From Mesocentrotus franciscanus (Eukaryota > Echinodermata > Echinoidea > Camarodonta > Strongylocentrotidae), in assembly GCA_037976565.1 (NCBI GenBank), contig CP137680.1, positions 13,503,804-13,567,803 on the forward strand: 64,000 nucleotides of DNA. The letters are read 5' to 3'. A model generated the notes under the pieces. It worked only from the letters and a program-made list of their open reading frames with translations, made no database searches and had not been told where the DNA came from. The translations under genes were made by a program, and so were the position numbers. Numbering within the stretch: position 1 is the stretch's first letter; the number at the start of each line of letters is the position of its first letter. Shown here one piece after another: positions 44,719 through 58,500 of the stretch.

Positions 44719-45015
44719 GGGGTGTTTCACAAAGACTAAGCTCGACTTTAAGTTGGACTTAACTATGGCAGGCCGTTCACCACTGTTTGCTCTCATCATT
44801 ATGATCTTTAGATAATATTTTTTCCTTCAATGATGAATTATCAAAAACTGTCAATTCTGTAGATTTGTGACCATGATTTGTACGTCCATTGAGAGACAAA
44901 TGCCCTACAAATGGGTAAAAATGCCAGTAAACGATGAGAGCAAACAGTGGCATGAATGGCCTGCCATATTTAAGTCCAACTTAAAGTCGATCTTAGTCTT
45001 TGTGAAACACTCCCC
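44719..45015. mobile_element. 297-bp palindromic MITE, GGGGTGTTTCACAAAGA family, copy 1
   Basis: GGGGTGTTTCACAAAGACTAAG is mirrored by CTTAGTCTTTGTGAAACACTCCCC, and CGACTTTAAGTTGGACTTAA by TTAAGTCCAACTTAAAGTCG. GAGAGCAAACAGTG and its complement mark the inner arm. A second copy is in TFAP4 intron 3 (60069-60380). Confidence 0.88.
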
Positions 45016-45235
45016 ATGTCTGTAATATGGACGGAGTCCTCGACAGCACCTGGGTAACAAAGCAGAGATTATGCATGTAAATATCTGACAAGCCAACTCA
45101 TGTAAAAGGGGCACTCTATTAAGGCGCCAAAATGGGCTGAACTAAATCTATGCATGCCAGTGATAAGTATTAATTAAACTAGGAATATGCGTGACCTAAG
45201 TATTGATATTATTTTTATTATCATTGGTACTGACT
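45016..45235. other. short non-coding stretch
   Basis: Nothing recognised. Confidence 0.3.
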
Positions 45236-45251
45236 AGAAGTAGTAGTAGCC

Positions 45252-45286
<35 letters not shown>

Positions 45287-45308
45287 TATAGTAGTAGCAG
45301 TATTAGTA

Positions 45309-45362
<54 letters not shown>

Positions 45363-45379
45363 CAGTAGTAGTAGTAGTA

Positions 45380-45457
<78 letters not shown>

Positions 45458-45590
45458 TGGTAGCAGTAGTAGTAGTAGTAGTAGTAATATAGTTGTTGAT
45501 CAAGTATTTTTTTTTTTTTGGTAGTAGGAGTAGTAGAAGTACAAGTATTATTATTAGGAGTAGTAGTATTATCATTATTATTAATATTAT
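45236..45590. repeat. (TAG)n microsatellite with (AGC)n core
   Basis: AGT/TAG triplets from 45236, an (AGC) run of about ten units at 45410-45442, then TAG and ATT triplets. The minus-strand frame of Thr/Ala/Leu runs is a repeat artefact. Confidence 0.95.
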
Positions 45591-46534
45591 TCCCTTTTTT
45601 CCTTCTCCTCCACCGTTTTTCTTCCCATTTTTCTTATTCTTCTCATTCCTCCTCCTCCCTTCCTTCTTCTTCATATTTCATCCCGTCTTCTTTCCCTATT
45701 AATATTATGAGTTTTATGCTGGGGCTTTTTGCCATGCATTGTTGTCTTGTCAGCTTCCAATGCCATAGCTCTCTCTCTCTCTCTCTTTCATATTGTCGTT
45801 TTCTTCCCTCCCTCCCCCACCTGGTCCCCTCCCCCTCACCCCCTCACCCCTCCCCTCCCCCTCCCCCAACGTCTTAATTCCATGTTTAAACCATGCATTA
45901 TCTCTATTCACTGTGTTAATTGCTTACCCCTCGAAACACATTTTAACAATAAATAACCGCGGACGGATCGAAAATGTTCTGAAAGCTCATAAAAATAATT
46001 GAAGACATGCCAATAAATTATTCACGCACCATCACAGGGAAAGTACCAGAGAACTCCCGAGACAAGACGCCTATAATAATGATAATAACTTCGATTAACG
46101 CATTATGATTGTGATGCAGATGCTACTCACATAATTTTGCACGAAACGAAAGTAACTTTCGTCGGTGTCAAATGCTGGTGTGATTCTAATAAGGATGATG
46201 ATATCAACAACAAGAACAGGAACAACAGCAATAATATTATTCTCATAATTATCATTATCATTATTATTATTATTATTGCCATCATCATCATCGTCATCAT
46301 CATCATTATAATTATCAAAATGAAAAGACGAAGAAGCAGTAGAAGTCGATGAAGAAGTTAAAGAAGAACAAGAAGAAGAAGGTAAAGAAGAAGGAGGAGG
46401 AGGAGGAGAAGGAGAAGGATAAACAGAAGGCGAAAAGGAACAACAACAAGATGTTCTTACATTCTCCCCAATCCCTTTCAATCTTATGAATATCCCGTCT
46501 TTAGCTTGACTAACATGATAATATAATTTTAAGG
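45591..46534. other. low-complexity, non-coding
   Basis: CT-rich to about 45870 (CTCTCTCTCTCT at 45769, CCCCTCACCCC repeats), ATC/ATT triplets 46195-46320 and GAAGAA triplets 46327-46450. No gene. Confidence 0.5.
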
Positions 46535-46640
46535 CGCACAGTCCTACCGGGCACCAATAATATTTACCTCATCGGGGTGGAGAGTGGCAAAATAATGTAG
46601 ATAAGTGTCTTGACAAACTTTGTAGTAACGTGAGAAATAC
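46535..46640 (-). repeat. SINE body fragment
   Basis: GGGGTGGAGAGTGGCAAAATAATGTAGATAAGTGTCTTGACAAA matches the body (not the tRNA head) of the SINE at 40432-40610. The pol III boxes are missing. Confidence 0.6.
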
Positions 46641-48005
46641 ATGACTTGTGCTCCATAATTATGTTCACAGTCCGGTGAATTATCCTTTAAACCATGATGA
46701 CCCTTCAACAAATGTATATTCAGATTGTATGCATGCATAAATAGGCCTTCGACTATTACGAGGCAGGAGGCGAGGGGGTGGGGGCTGCAACCCCCTTCCC
46801 CGAGGATTTTCAAAGATCCGATATTCGGGTCACTATATTTCCCTTATACTCGGAGCGAGGTGCCCGAATGTGAAGTATATAGGATATCCAAATTCAAACA
46901 GTAAAAAGGGAAGAAAAAAAATATCGGACCTGCATAAGGCTTTATGTTGATCACTGTTGATATTGGGCCAAACAAAAGGCGTCTGCTAATTCTAACCCAC
47001 CCCCCTCCCTCACGAAAATGTGCCCATACGCCTATGCATACTAATTCTACGACAATTCTAACACTCCAGAGGTTTACCTGACATAACAACACTTAACATG
47101 CAATCTGTATTGTGACAATTCCTCATAAAAGGTCAATTGCATTAGTCTGTTGCTGTTGGTAGCTAAAACTTTTGGAGAGGAAGCGTTTATTAATTTGAAC
47201 ACACTCTCTTGAAGAATAAATTGTATTCAAATTCAAGAGTGACAAAAAGTAAAGAATACATAAAAGATAAACAATCGAAACGTGGAATGCACAATCGTCA
47301 TAATCGTTATAAATGAAGATCATAATACAATCAAATCATGATGATGATGAAGATGATGACAACTATGGTATCGTTGGTATTGATGACGATTAATATTCTG
47401 ATATTATTAATCTAATAGTAATGATAGTGAATAATATCAATGATAATACTAATAATGATAATAATAACAATAATAATAATAGTGATGATAATAAGGACGA
47501 AAGCAGTCAAAATGATGATCATGACGATGATTAACAAGGTTTATACTCAGCAACGCTTTTATTAAAAATATCAGAATTTCTTCAGCCAGTTGTAGGAAGT
47601 TCAAAGGAAATATAAGACATGATGGTTTGGACTTGGAGTAAGATAATATTCGGAGAATATATTAACTCGGAACGTTGTCACATGCATCCCCTTTGCTCAT
47701 CTGAAGGAGGACGCCCTCTGTTCTATTTTTATAACCTGGGAAAACCCGAACCTTACTCGAAACATATAGAATCAATAAATCGTGCCGTGTGCAAAAGTTT
47801 GAAGACAAAACAAAACAAAACCCAATAATATACATAAGTGTGGGTGGGTGTGTTTTAGTATTCAGCACCATGTGATTTCTGTTTAGTCATTTTGAAAGCC
47901 ATGCAGGAGTATGGATACAAAATTCACATTTCTTCGTTTTTTATATAGGCCCTATAAATATACCTCGACTTTTGCATTCCCTTTTTCTAGTTTGTTTACA
48001 CACCT
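46641..48005. other. non-coding with GAT/AAT triplet repeats
   Basis: Triplet-rich block at about 47335-47535 (ATGATGATGAAGATGATG, AATAATAATAG). Nothing else recognised. Confidence 0.45.
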
Positions 48006-48136
48006 GGGCCCCGTCTTACAAAGAGTTGATATCAATCGCAACTATGTACATAAGAGATAGGAGACTGCAAACTTGCGATTGATTGGAGGACTTACGATTG
48101 ATTTGGATCAATCGTGATTCTTTGTAAGACGGGGCC
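48006..48136. mobile_element. 131-bp MITE, GGGCCCCGTCTTACAAAGAG family, copy 2
   Basis: GGCCCCGTCTTACAAAGAG and TCTTTGTAAGACGGGGCC are near-perfect inverted ends; the middle matches copy 1 (GAGATAGGAGACTGCAAA...GATTGGAGGACTTACGATTGAT). Confidence 0.9.
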
Positions 48137-49609
48137 GCGGCCCTGATGGAGAATGTGTTGAATTATTCTTCTTGTGCATGCAGTACGTACAGAGGTGTAG
48201 ACCAGGATGAGAGAGAGAGAGAGAGAGAGAAAAAAAGATAGGGGGTGGGTAAAGGAAGGAGAGGGAAGGCAAAGAGATTGAAAGGGGAATAATGTATACG
48301 GTAAAATATTTTTTAAAAGAGGAATTGAGTTGGGAAAAAAATTGACATAAAATTCATCCTATACCCATACTGCCATAGTGAAACCGTTTTTATTGCATGT
48401 ATAGTATAGTATAGCCTACTAATTGTGTGTTAGTCATAATACATAATAACAACCATCATAGGCATACGAAAGAACCCCACTAATCAATCTAATACGTCAC
48501 ATTTGGTTGAAAGGGTGTAAATTTCAATAACGCCCAGTAATATTTGCGAGTCTTAAATACTTTTCGTTGAATCGGTGGCATTCTATCTGCTATCCTAACT
48601 TCATGTAAGCTATAAAGTTAAAAGAGAGAGAGAGAGAGAAAAGGAAATACAACTACATGAGAACTACAATGATGCAATTTTCTCAGACACCGAAAGAAAA
48701 GAGTGAAGATTGTATAATATATTACAACTGTATATCTTAGTGGTAGAATAGCAAAGCGATCCAGACCGGATAGTCTTGTAAAATGTTCTGTTTCTTTTAA
48801 ACAATGTTATCTTCTTTGTGCACACCAATGTGTAATACATTGTGTAATGATTGTAATCATCTTGTAAACATGATTTCTTTTGTTTGTACTCTCATTAGCC
48901 GAGAGGGGGTGGATATACTCACTACTTATTACAGGAGAATAGAACATCTCTCACATCCTGATGAACTCTCCCTAGATTTCTGAGCGGCAGATTCACAAAC
49001 AACACGGTTCTTCATTTGCACCCATCTAGTTGCTATGCGACATGGCTCATTATGAGTAGACAGACTTAATCTATGCACAACTTGACATTTCAGACGCCCA
49101 ATGCAACGTACAGAGCGTATACCTAAAATGCGGGGGTTGCATGCGAGAGCCCTCGATCGCTCATGAATAATTAATTTTGAAGCGCGCGAGCGAATGTAAC
49201 ATGGCGTGTTTGCTTCCGGAATCACATAATTTCTTATCGGATTGCGAGCGGGTGAAGGAAACGATGATGTAATCATTCATTTGGGCGGTATCTATCTCAT
49301 GAGAATGGAAATGATCTCTCAGCTTCGATAACGAAGACTAAAGGGAGAGGGGCAAATCACCGTAACGTATATAGAAACAAAAGTAATGAATAAATAAATG
49401 AATAAATGAATAAACAAATAGATAAGTTCTCAACGTTGGTAATCATTATCATCAGAGAAGAATATATAACCCCAAAGTTTGATCGTTATATAAATTCATT
49501 AGTTGATAAGGTTTCCATACAATTTGTTTTCGTTCAAGTTTTCAAATTATCATATTTTCAAGTTAGAATGATTCATCTGTTGTAACCGAATCCAAGAACG
49601 ACTTGACAG
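48137..49609. other. non-coding, nothing recognised
   Basis: GA-dinucleotide runs near 48210 and 48625, and an AATGAATA repeat near 49387. The 115-codon minus frame at 48929-49276 has no recognisable domain. Confidence 0.4.
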
Positions 49610-49716
49610 CAGGGCCGTAGCCAGAGTTTGATGTTTGGGGGGCACATACATGTAATTGATCGACGTCTTGGGGAGGGGTCTATGAGGATGAATGTGTGAT
49701 CTTGGAAATTTTTGGC
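49610..49716. repeat. partial copy of the hAT-type MITE of 7205-7342
   Basis: CAGGGCCGTAGCCAGAGTTTGATGTTTGGGGG...GACGTC-TTGGGGAGGGGTCTATGAGGA...GATCTTGGAAATTTT is the reverse complement of the 7.2-kb copy. The right terminal repeat is absent. Confidence 0.85.
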
Positions 49717-50319
49717 ATTTAAAAGCCTCTTGACTTAGTATAATTAAATTCTAATACCGGCTTATTTTGGTTGGAATGATTTCCATCAGAGAATTAACCT
49801 GTCTTGCCATATTCAAAATACCCGCTACTTCTTCCCTTTAATTTAGTAACATAATGTGATTTACCAATTTTGTAAGCCTTTGTATTTTGTTTCACTTTAC
49901 ATTCCGTGAGTTTTGTAAGGGTTGTGATACTTTTTATTTTTTTGGTGCTCCTAATAATTATTAATCGATATTGTATTATTAAACAATGATTTTTAAACTT
50001 CTGGTAAATCATTTTGATCCACATTAATAAAAAAGAAATCTTATACTTGTGGGCCCCGACTTATAAAGAGTTGCGATTGATTTGAATCAATCGCAACTTG
50101 AAATGAATAACAACTCCTATGCTCCTAGCTCGCAAAACCTAGGTGGAGAAAGAGACGATTAAAACAATAAAAGACCAGTAGTCCCCGCTTTGAACTGGTA
50201 TTAAGTCGGACTGCAGGGCACCCAAGGTGACAAGTGAAGGGGCTGATGCCGACTGCCTACCCGCACCCCCCCCCCCCCAATGAATAAAAACCCTCCCCCT
50301 GCGATAAATGTAGGCCTAC
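49717..50319. other. non-coding; one-sided MITE end at 50051-50100
   Basis: GGGCCCCGACTTATAAAGAGTTGCGATTGAT is one end of the GGGCCCCGTC family. A C-run lies near 50267-50278. Otherwise nothing recognised. Confidence 0.5.
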
Positions 50320-51045
<726 letters not shown>

Positions 51046-51800
51046 CAAAAGGAAGAGAAGAAAGAGGAGGAAGACTAGGAAGAGAAGGAGGAGAAGGGTA
51101 CTGTAAACAAAATGAGGGTTAACTTTTTCCCTCGATGTCCTGCCTTCTAGAAAATCAAATGTCATGCTTTGCTTCTTGTGTTGTTATTTCAACGTTGTTT
51201 TTGTTATTGTCATTTCTGTTATTTATGCCAAATATCATTGGTGAACACGTTTGTTCCACACAGTATTTTTTCTCCAACACGCATCCCCCCTTCCCACCCT
51301 CGGCAATCTGTTTTGTTTTTTTGCTTTTTTAAAGGAAGAACAACAAGAAGAAAGAAAGAAAGAAGAAAAAAAGAAAAAGAAGATGTTACTACTAGTTTGT
51401 AGTAAATTCACACACGACTTGAAGCGGGCAAGGATACCCGCCCTACTCACTGACCAATCAAAACCTCTCAGGAAAGACCGTCAATGGCGCAAGAGCTAAA
51501 TATATCAATGATTGACACGAGATCGGTTTCTCGAAGCGCGATTGGCTATGGATGCATACCATTGACGAAAACCTCGCCTACTAAGGGTTAGGAGAATTGC
51601 ACATTTCCTGATATAAATATTGTCTTTGAATCAAAGCTACTGGTATATTTTAAAGAAAACAAATAACGACAGTGATAAAAACATTCATATAAGTACATTT
51701 TTCTTCAGTTTTGACATTTATTAGCGAACTAATCGTTTCTGGATTATTTTTATACTTCTAGTAATGTACGTTCTTGTCTAGCTACGGTAAAGAATTTCAC
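51046..51800. other. TFAP4 upstream DNA
   Basis: GAAGAA-rich tract near 51330-51380. CCAAT at 51454-51458 and an inverted CCAAT (ATTGG) at 51541-51545 are possible promoter-proximal elements, though far from the ATG. Confidence 0.4.
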
Positions 51801-51801
51801 G

Positions 51802-52585
51802 CAGCTGTTGACACATTTACAAAACGCTCGCGCCATGCCAACTGTCAGCTGATTACCGTCCGGATAGCAGCAATACTATCAAATATTCGTGGGCAGATAA
51901 CATAGAGCAATGTTTATTCTTATAACATTTTATTAGCACGTTATCTAAAGTAATTGCAAACATGATTCAAAAGAAAAATGATTTTGAAAAATACTGATGA
52001 TAGAAACTGGGCATTATATCAATCCTAACGTATTTTAACGTATTTGTTTTGGTTTGCGGATGGATTTTTACTATAAGGTTGACATACTCGCAGCTGACTC
52101 TGTGACCAGCTGTTTCCCGCCACAATACCACACATTCACGTTGTACACTTTTTGACCACGCAGCGTTTGTTGTGAAAATTCTGAAAGAAAAAACATCATT
52201 TTGCAATTTTCTTTCATTTCGAAGAGTTACGCTCCTGCAACATGGCATTCTATGCATTGAAATCGGAGAAAGATACAATTGGTGGATCCATGCGAGTTCC
52301 CAGCGACATGATAAGTCCGAGTGGAAGGTGAGTGATTTTTCATTAAACTGCGTTTTATATTTTTGCCGGCGAATTGCCGAGGTGCTGAGTCAGGCTTTAT
52401 GAACTGAATGGTTTATTTTCTAAGCATTTACGACTTCTATTTCATGATTATTATTTTCTCATTTCAAGTAGATACAAGTATAGAACAAAATAAATGGTGA
52501 AAAATAAGGTAAATACGATGTTTTGTAGATTTTTGCCGCGTTGATGAATTAGAATTTGGAGGTGATCAGCTGTGAGATCCAGCTG
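51802..52585 (+). promoter_or_regulatory. cluster of six CAGCTG E-boxes around TFAP4 exon 1
   Basis: CAGCTG occurs at 51802, 51846, 52091, 52107, 52567 and 52580. It is the core of the site bound by AP-4 homodimers. Four are upstream of the ATG (52242) and two are early in intron 1. About 0.2 would be expected by chance in this length. The likely reading is that the TFAP4 product binds its own gene; other bHLH proteins also bind CAGCTG. Confidence 0.6.
52242..52327 (+). CDS. TFAP4: TFAP4 coding exon 1
   Basis: The ATG has A at -3 and G at +4 (CAACATGG). It encodes residues 1-28 plus two bases of residue 29, then the donor GTGAGT at 52328. KSEKDTIGG (residues 7-15) aligns with the vertebrate N-terminus, which supports this as the true first coding exon. 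Intron 1 is 5820 bp. Confidence 0.88.
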
Positions 52586-55500
52586 AGTTGTGTCTCGACG
52601 CCACGTGGTCTTTTTCCTTTTTGTAACAGTCGTTTTGTTGCTTTTGCTGAAGTTTGTTGGTTGATAGAATTAAAATTTTAGTAAACACTTGTTAGATGCA
52701 TATTCTGACAGTCTGTTAGTATAATAAGGATGGATATTTTGGACGCAGATGCATTTTTCGTATTTTTTTTCCCGTTGACTGCACTATTCCACCGGCTTGT
52801 CAACAAACGAGATCCAGTTTGCGTGGCCAGGGCAGCCACATCTGGCATATTTCTAATTCATTGATAACATTGTCGACCCATGTTTAGGTTGTTTTTCATC
52901 ATGTTCGCGGAACGAGATTTGCTAATTTCTGTAGATTAGCATATTGACTCTGATTTTACATTATTATTACATTTTCTATCCCAATGATGGATTTTATGTG
53001 ATTTTTTTATATTTTTAAATGACGGGCACGTGTTTGTTGTGTTGTGGTTCGTAAACTAGGGCCGCCCTTCCCTGAATGTGTTACGTGTGTGTATACGAGC
53101 TGGCTTTGCGTGGGTGGGTTTCATGCAAATGAGCCTCGCCATATCACTGAGTGTGTATAATATGTGTGTATGATGTTTTTGTATCCGTGTGTACCTCGTA
53201 TCTGTTCTTGTCACGTCATCTATCGGCTAGCGTCTGGGTGTGGAATGTGCCATTGTATGTTTGGGAGCCACGTGCTTTTCATGAAATTTACAGATTTCTT
53301 TATGAAAATTAACCTTCACATTCACTATATTTTGACTGTTAGTCGATTTGCATTTCCCCATTAATTAATTTCAAACGAGGTCTCGTTAATCTGCTAAACG
53401 TTGCCATTTGTAAACTAATAGTTAGAGACTTCATTGGATTGATGCTCAAGTTGAGATCTACATGTACCTCCACTCTGACTAGTACAGTCTCGACCTCTAG
53501 TGTACAATAAACGAATCCGACAACATTACAAATTACACATTCCCAGACTAGAGACGAGTCACTAGATCTCTGTTTACATTTATAAAGTTACACAATGCTC
53601 GATAAAAACAAGATTTGGGAAGTTATGCACGTTCCTCACTTTTGTTTTTGATAAATCAAAGAATGGTTTTTAAAGTAAAATCTAGATAATTTTGGATATG
53701 ACTGACTCCTGTATTCAGGTATATTAGTACATCTACAGATGTGTACCAGTAGTCAGATTTAGGTTTTTGCAATTTGAAATAGAATTGTTAGAATCTGCAC
53801 TTACACTTTGTTGGTGTGAGTGGGGCAGCAGCTATATTACTAGTTTACTAATTACTAGCAATGGTAAGATTGTTTAAAATAAGGCTATATCACGTTTGTG
53901 TTTATGTTCTTTTTGTCTTTAGTTAGGTCTACGTTTGTTTCTACTTCCATCCAAATTTCAAGGTTCAAAACTTCAATCTAAAATTTTTTTTTATGTATGT
54001 GTTTGTTTTTCTTATTACATCTTGATTTTATGTCGTGGTCTTGACTCTTTTTTCATCGAAATAAACTGCATGATCATAGTATGCAAACAATTAGGATCAA
54101 GTAATATGATATTAATATTAAGTCAAAATAAATATTAGTATGACTTTGCATACAGTTTTAGAAACTCGGAGAACCAATCCCGACTAGCATTGTGCTAACT
54201 TTTGGTTCTCCCTTTAACAACATTTTAAATTTTTAAGCTTAAAAAAATATCCTTTATTTGAATCACTTATACACTATTGGACCTCTGTGAATTTCAATTC
54301 CAGCTACAAATCTCTACATATTATTAAGTTATAGCTAATTCACAGGTTTGATATGACATGATATATGATTAATTTAATTTGTACATATGGTTCAACTATG
54401 GATATTTTCTTTTTCTTTGTAACCCATGTACATGGATATGTATACAACATCTTATTTTGTTACCCACTTGAATACATTTGTAACATTGTGTTTTGCTGTT
54501 GTTGTTAATAAATTCAAACAAATTCAAATTCGAACAATTGAAGATTGAATCAGAAAGATTGTAGGCCACTTCCATGATCCATCCTTTTGAATATTATTTC
54601 ATGGTTTTACTTTTCATAATCCATCCATAATATACATTATTTCATATTGTAGACCTCTGGTGCCATTTCTGTGTACATAATAGTTACAGAGTTAGATTAA
54701 AAATGACTACCTACAACAAATATGGTATTAAATATGAAATTTAAGTGTTTTATCCTTTGCATTATATTATTAATTTAACAAGAGGATAATTGTCACTGTG
54801 TCGGGACCATTTAAGTTACATTACTTTATAAGCTGAAATGTTGAATGATAAAGGGTGAGAAGTGGGAACACAGCAATCTATGATATAAAGAAGGGAGATG
54901 AACAGAAATTTATTATTCATAGCTATGGATTTTTAAAATTTTTTTTTTTTTTTTTTTTGGGGGATGATTTTCCAATTGAAAATGTATGGTCTGAAGTTTC
55001 CAGTTCTATTTTTGAGGTTACATGTACCTTATAATCTGCAAAGTTTGCATAACAGTAAACTCAATCGAAATCATGTGAAATATATTCCTTTTGTAAGGCA
55101 GAAGCCCTTTGTATCTCATGAATAAATTTAGAAAATTAAGGAAATGAAGTCTTTTTTTTTCTTCTCTCCTTTGACTTCATCCTATGGTTCATTAAATATA
55201 TTTAGTATATTATACTAAATATAGTACTCAATTATACAGCTTGGGATATATCACTTCCCATTTCCAGGTTCATAATCATATCATAAATAACTGAAAATTG
55301 CATCCTTCATTGTCTTTTCTCAGAAATTAACAAGGCACTCCATAATGTTGGTTGCACTTTCATAATAAATCATAGGCCAGACATTATAGTGTAGCATTTT
55401 ACAAAAGCATGCAATTAACACTTGAGTCACATGAGTATAGGAACACTAGTTCCTCATTCAACTTGAGTACATATGGACTCAATGCAAAGAGAGAAATCTG

Positions 55501-58500
55501 TCTGGTATGCTATGTAGTTCCATGTCTGGTACATGTATTGTGTGTGTATATTATGTAGACTCCTGTGCCAGTCAGTCGAGTGTGTATGTACGTGTGTGGG
55601 TGTGTACGTGTGGGAAGAGAGTTTGTGGGCAGCTGCCTAAAGTTGGCCACGAGCCAAAAGGCCTGGGCAAGGGATTCTACCATTGTATGTATAGGGGTTG
55701 GGATGTTGTTAGTACAAGGAGGGATATCTGTGTCATTAAAAGTACATTTAGTGTATGTGGTTGTAGGTTTGATGTCGGTCAGGTAACAACATGTATGATT
55801 TATCTTTGTTTGAATTTTATATACCTCTTTGTTAACTTGATTTCCAACATGTACAGTATTAATGCAAAACGTTTATACAGGTGTATGTTTATAATTTTTA
55901 ATAGCCTGAATCCATAAATCTCTTTCGCATCAATTCATGAATGGTATTGGCAGTTACATTTAAATACCAAGGTAAATTAAGTTCAAACAGGTACTACATT
56001 GTAGTATGTAGTATCAGTATGTTAATTTGTAGTTCAGTTAAATAAATGATGAACGACTGTGTTCAACATTTACGAGTACATGTGGGCCTACATGTACCTG
56101 TGTCAAACTAAAACTATTTTCCAAATGGATGAAAACATGTTGTTTTTTTCTTGTTCTGATTTAGAATTAGAATGCAGACAGTTTACAGATTGTAAAGATT
56201 TGCCAAATTGACAAAATAATGAGTTCATGAGTACAAATGAGTTGTCAGTTGGGATCTATAGCTAGCACACTTCAATCGTCCCTGCATCAGTGCATGGATG
56301 AGGAAAAGTTTGAATCCTCGCTATAACCCCCTTCCTTGTCATGTTTTATCGTGCCTACTCATTCCAGTGGCAAATCGATGACAAGTAGAAGGGATGTATT
56401 TAATTAGCCTGACCCAAGCGACTGTTGTAACGTCACTGTGAATCATACATGTATCTGATGTTGCAGTTGTACCCACGCGTTTTCTGCCGAGCCAGCTCCA
56501 CGTCCCATATTTCTTACGTCCCCAGTTTTTCAGTTGTTTGTTGTTTATTTTGTATACCGTACGTGTATTACATGTTAATGTAGGGGCTATTTGTAAATAA
56601 CGATCATTTTAAAAGATAGTCTTGGATGTCATCTCCATTAGGAAGGAAATGATGAAAAATTCAGCCAAGGAGGAGGAAAGTTTTGTTTACGGGCTTTTGA
56701 AAGAAAAGGACTATTGAGGTTTTAGTTCGTTTTTTATACATATCATGGACCACCATGTTTATAACTTTATTTGGGCTGTTCTAAACCTTTTTTGTATGGT
56801 TCAGAGATGGTTTTCTGGGAAATTAGAAATTATCTCCAGTTATTTCTCTCCCCTTTTTTCTTGAAGTGTGGTAGACGTCCTATTCCTCGGTTTCTCATTG
56901 TATGCTCATTGAATGCCGGTAATCTCTATTTAAGAACTTTCCTTTTGAGGATGCGTTGGTGTATGGAGAACAAAAAGAAAAGAAAAGAATGTTTGGTATT
57001 TAGGCTAGTGTATTTCTTGCATACACCGTAGTTTCGTTTTCGTGAAGGATAAGAGAAGGCATTTTATCATAGCCACTTGTCGACTCTTTCATGTAAAGCT
57101 CTACCAAAAATTTTGAATTGAGTTCCTATTCATATATACAAAGTATTGTATATTTCACATATTTTGTTTTGTATTTTTGAGGGTTCTGTTAGAGGAAGAA
57201 GATTGTATCAACTATCAAACACTTGTAGTTGTACTGACATTACATGTAGGTTGTTTATATTAGTAAAATACTGCCCTACATGTACATGTAACATGTGACT
57301 GCTTAATGGCAGAATATAGGTTATTATCTGTCATCCAGTTTAATACTTTGATCAGGGACAAGTCTCTGCTTTGATGTAATGCACACTAAGAGATGAGACA
57401 GGCAAGGATTAGTAATCGCATTACCTGTTCTGACAAACAATATATGTAAAGGGATTAAAGAAAGATACATGTATAATGTATGTATTAGGCTTCACAACCA
57501 TTGTCATCATCTTCCATAATACCCTTTTCTTATTTATTTATACGTTTATGATTTATTTTGTTTGTGTTGTATGTTGTTGCTGTTTGAGCAAATGCCAAAT
57601 AAGATATTTGTTAGCCCTAACAGTACATAAGTTTAAAGTTTAAGAAATAAAAGATGAACATTTGCAAATAATCAAAATTCTTTTTATGTCTTTTTATGAA
57701 TCAAAGAGACATTCAATTTTTCAATTCAATTTTTCAATTCGTATTTATTTCATTTCCAACAGAAAGATAAACAAAGGCATTACATATATTATTACAGACA
57801 GTAAATCTTGATAGGTATACAAATACACTGTATGAACATTATAACATTATTACAAGAAATTCTTTAATTTCTGAGGAAATGGGGGGATCCACTAAAAAGC
57901 AGTGCTTGAAGTTTGTGGATCCCCCAGAAAGGGGGGAAAAATTGTTTCAAGTTGTGCCTACAAAGACCTGGAAAACACAAAACAATATTACAGAACGACA
58001 ACCACGAAACGACAAGGACAAGAAATCCATGTAAAAGAAGAAGAACAAGGGGGGAAGGCAGGAGGAAGTAGCATTAAAAGTGCAAGCAGCTGATTTTTTA
58101 TAAATAAAAGTGATTTTTTTTTTTTCTCTTTTTTTTTCTTTCTCTAGTCCGTCTCCATCAGGTGCTCCCAAGGAAGCTGAGAAGCGGATAAGACGAGAGA
58201 TAGCCAACAGCAATGAGAGGCGTCGTATGCAGAGCATCAATGCTGGCTTCCAGTCACTCAAGCTCCTTCTTCCACATAATGAAGGAGAGAAACTGAGCAA
58301 GGTTTGTTCTCTTCCTCTTCTTTTACCCTTTTTCCCTTTTTCATTAAAGGCATCGTTTAACAATGTTAAATCTGAGATGCACAGCCCTACGTGTTATCAG
58401 TGTCTGTGATATGGTGTAATATTGAAGCCTTAAAAAAATTGTGCTTCAAAATGATCAAGAAGTGCCTCAAAAAAGTAAAAATCTTTGAGTGACCGGTTTT

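Larger units (their letters stand above)
52328..58147 (+). other. TFAP4 intron 1
   Basis: GTGAGT...CTCTAG. It holds three CACGTG E-boxes within the first kilobase (52602, 53027, 53269). Possible LINE 3' ends lie at about 54370-54540 (+, ending in AATTCAAAC repeats) and 57710-58040 (-). A T-run is at about 54938-54958 and a GGGGGATCCAC hairpin at 57882-57925. The acceptor is preceded by a long T/C tract. Frames of 60-136 codons inside it (for example 55507-55917) look random. Confidence 0.8.

Noticed and set aside
45303..45674. Poly-Thr/Ala/Leu protein
   Set aside because: Translation of TAG/AGC microsatellites.
55507..55917. 136-codon frame in TFAP4 intron 1
   Set aside because: No recognisable domain, lies in an intron on the same strand, and contains no splice-compatible extension that I could support.
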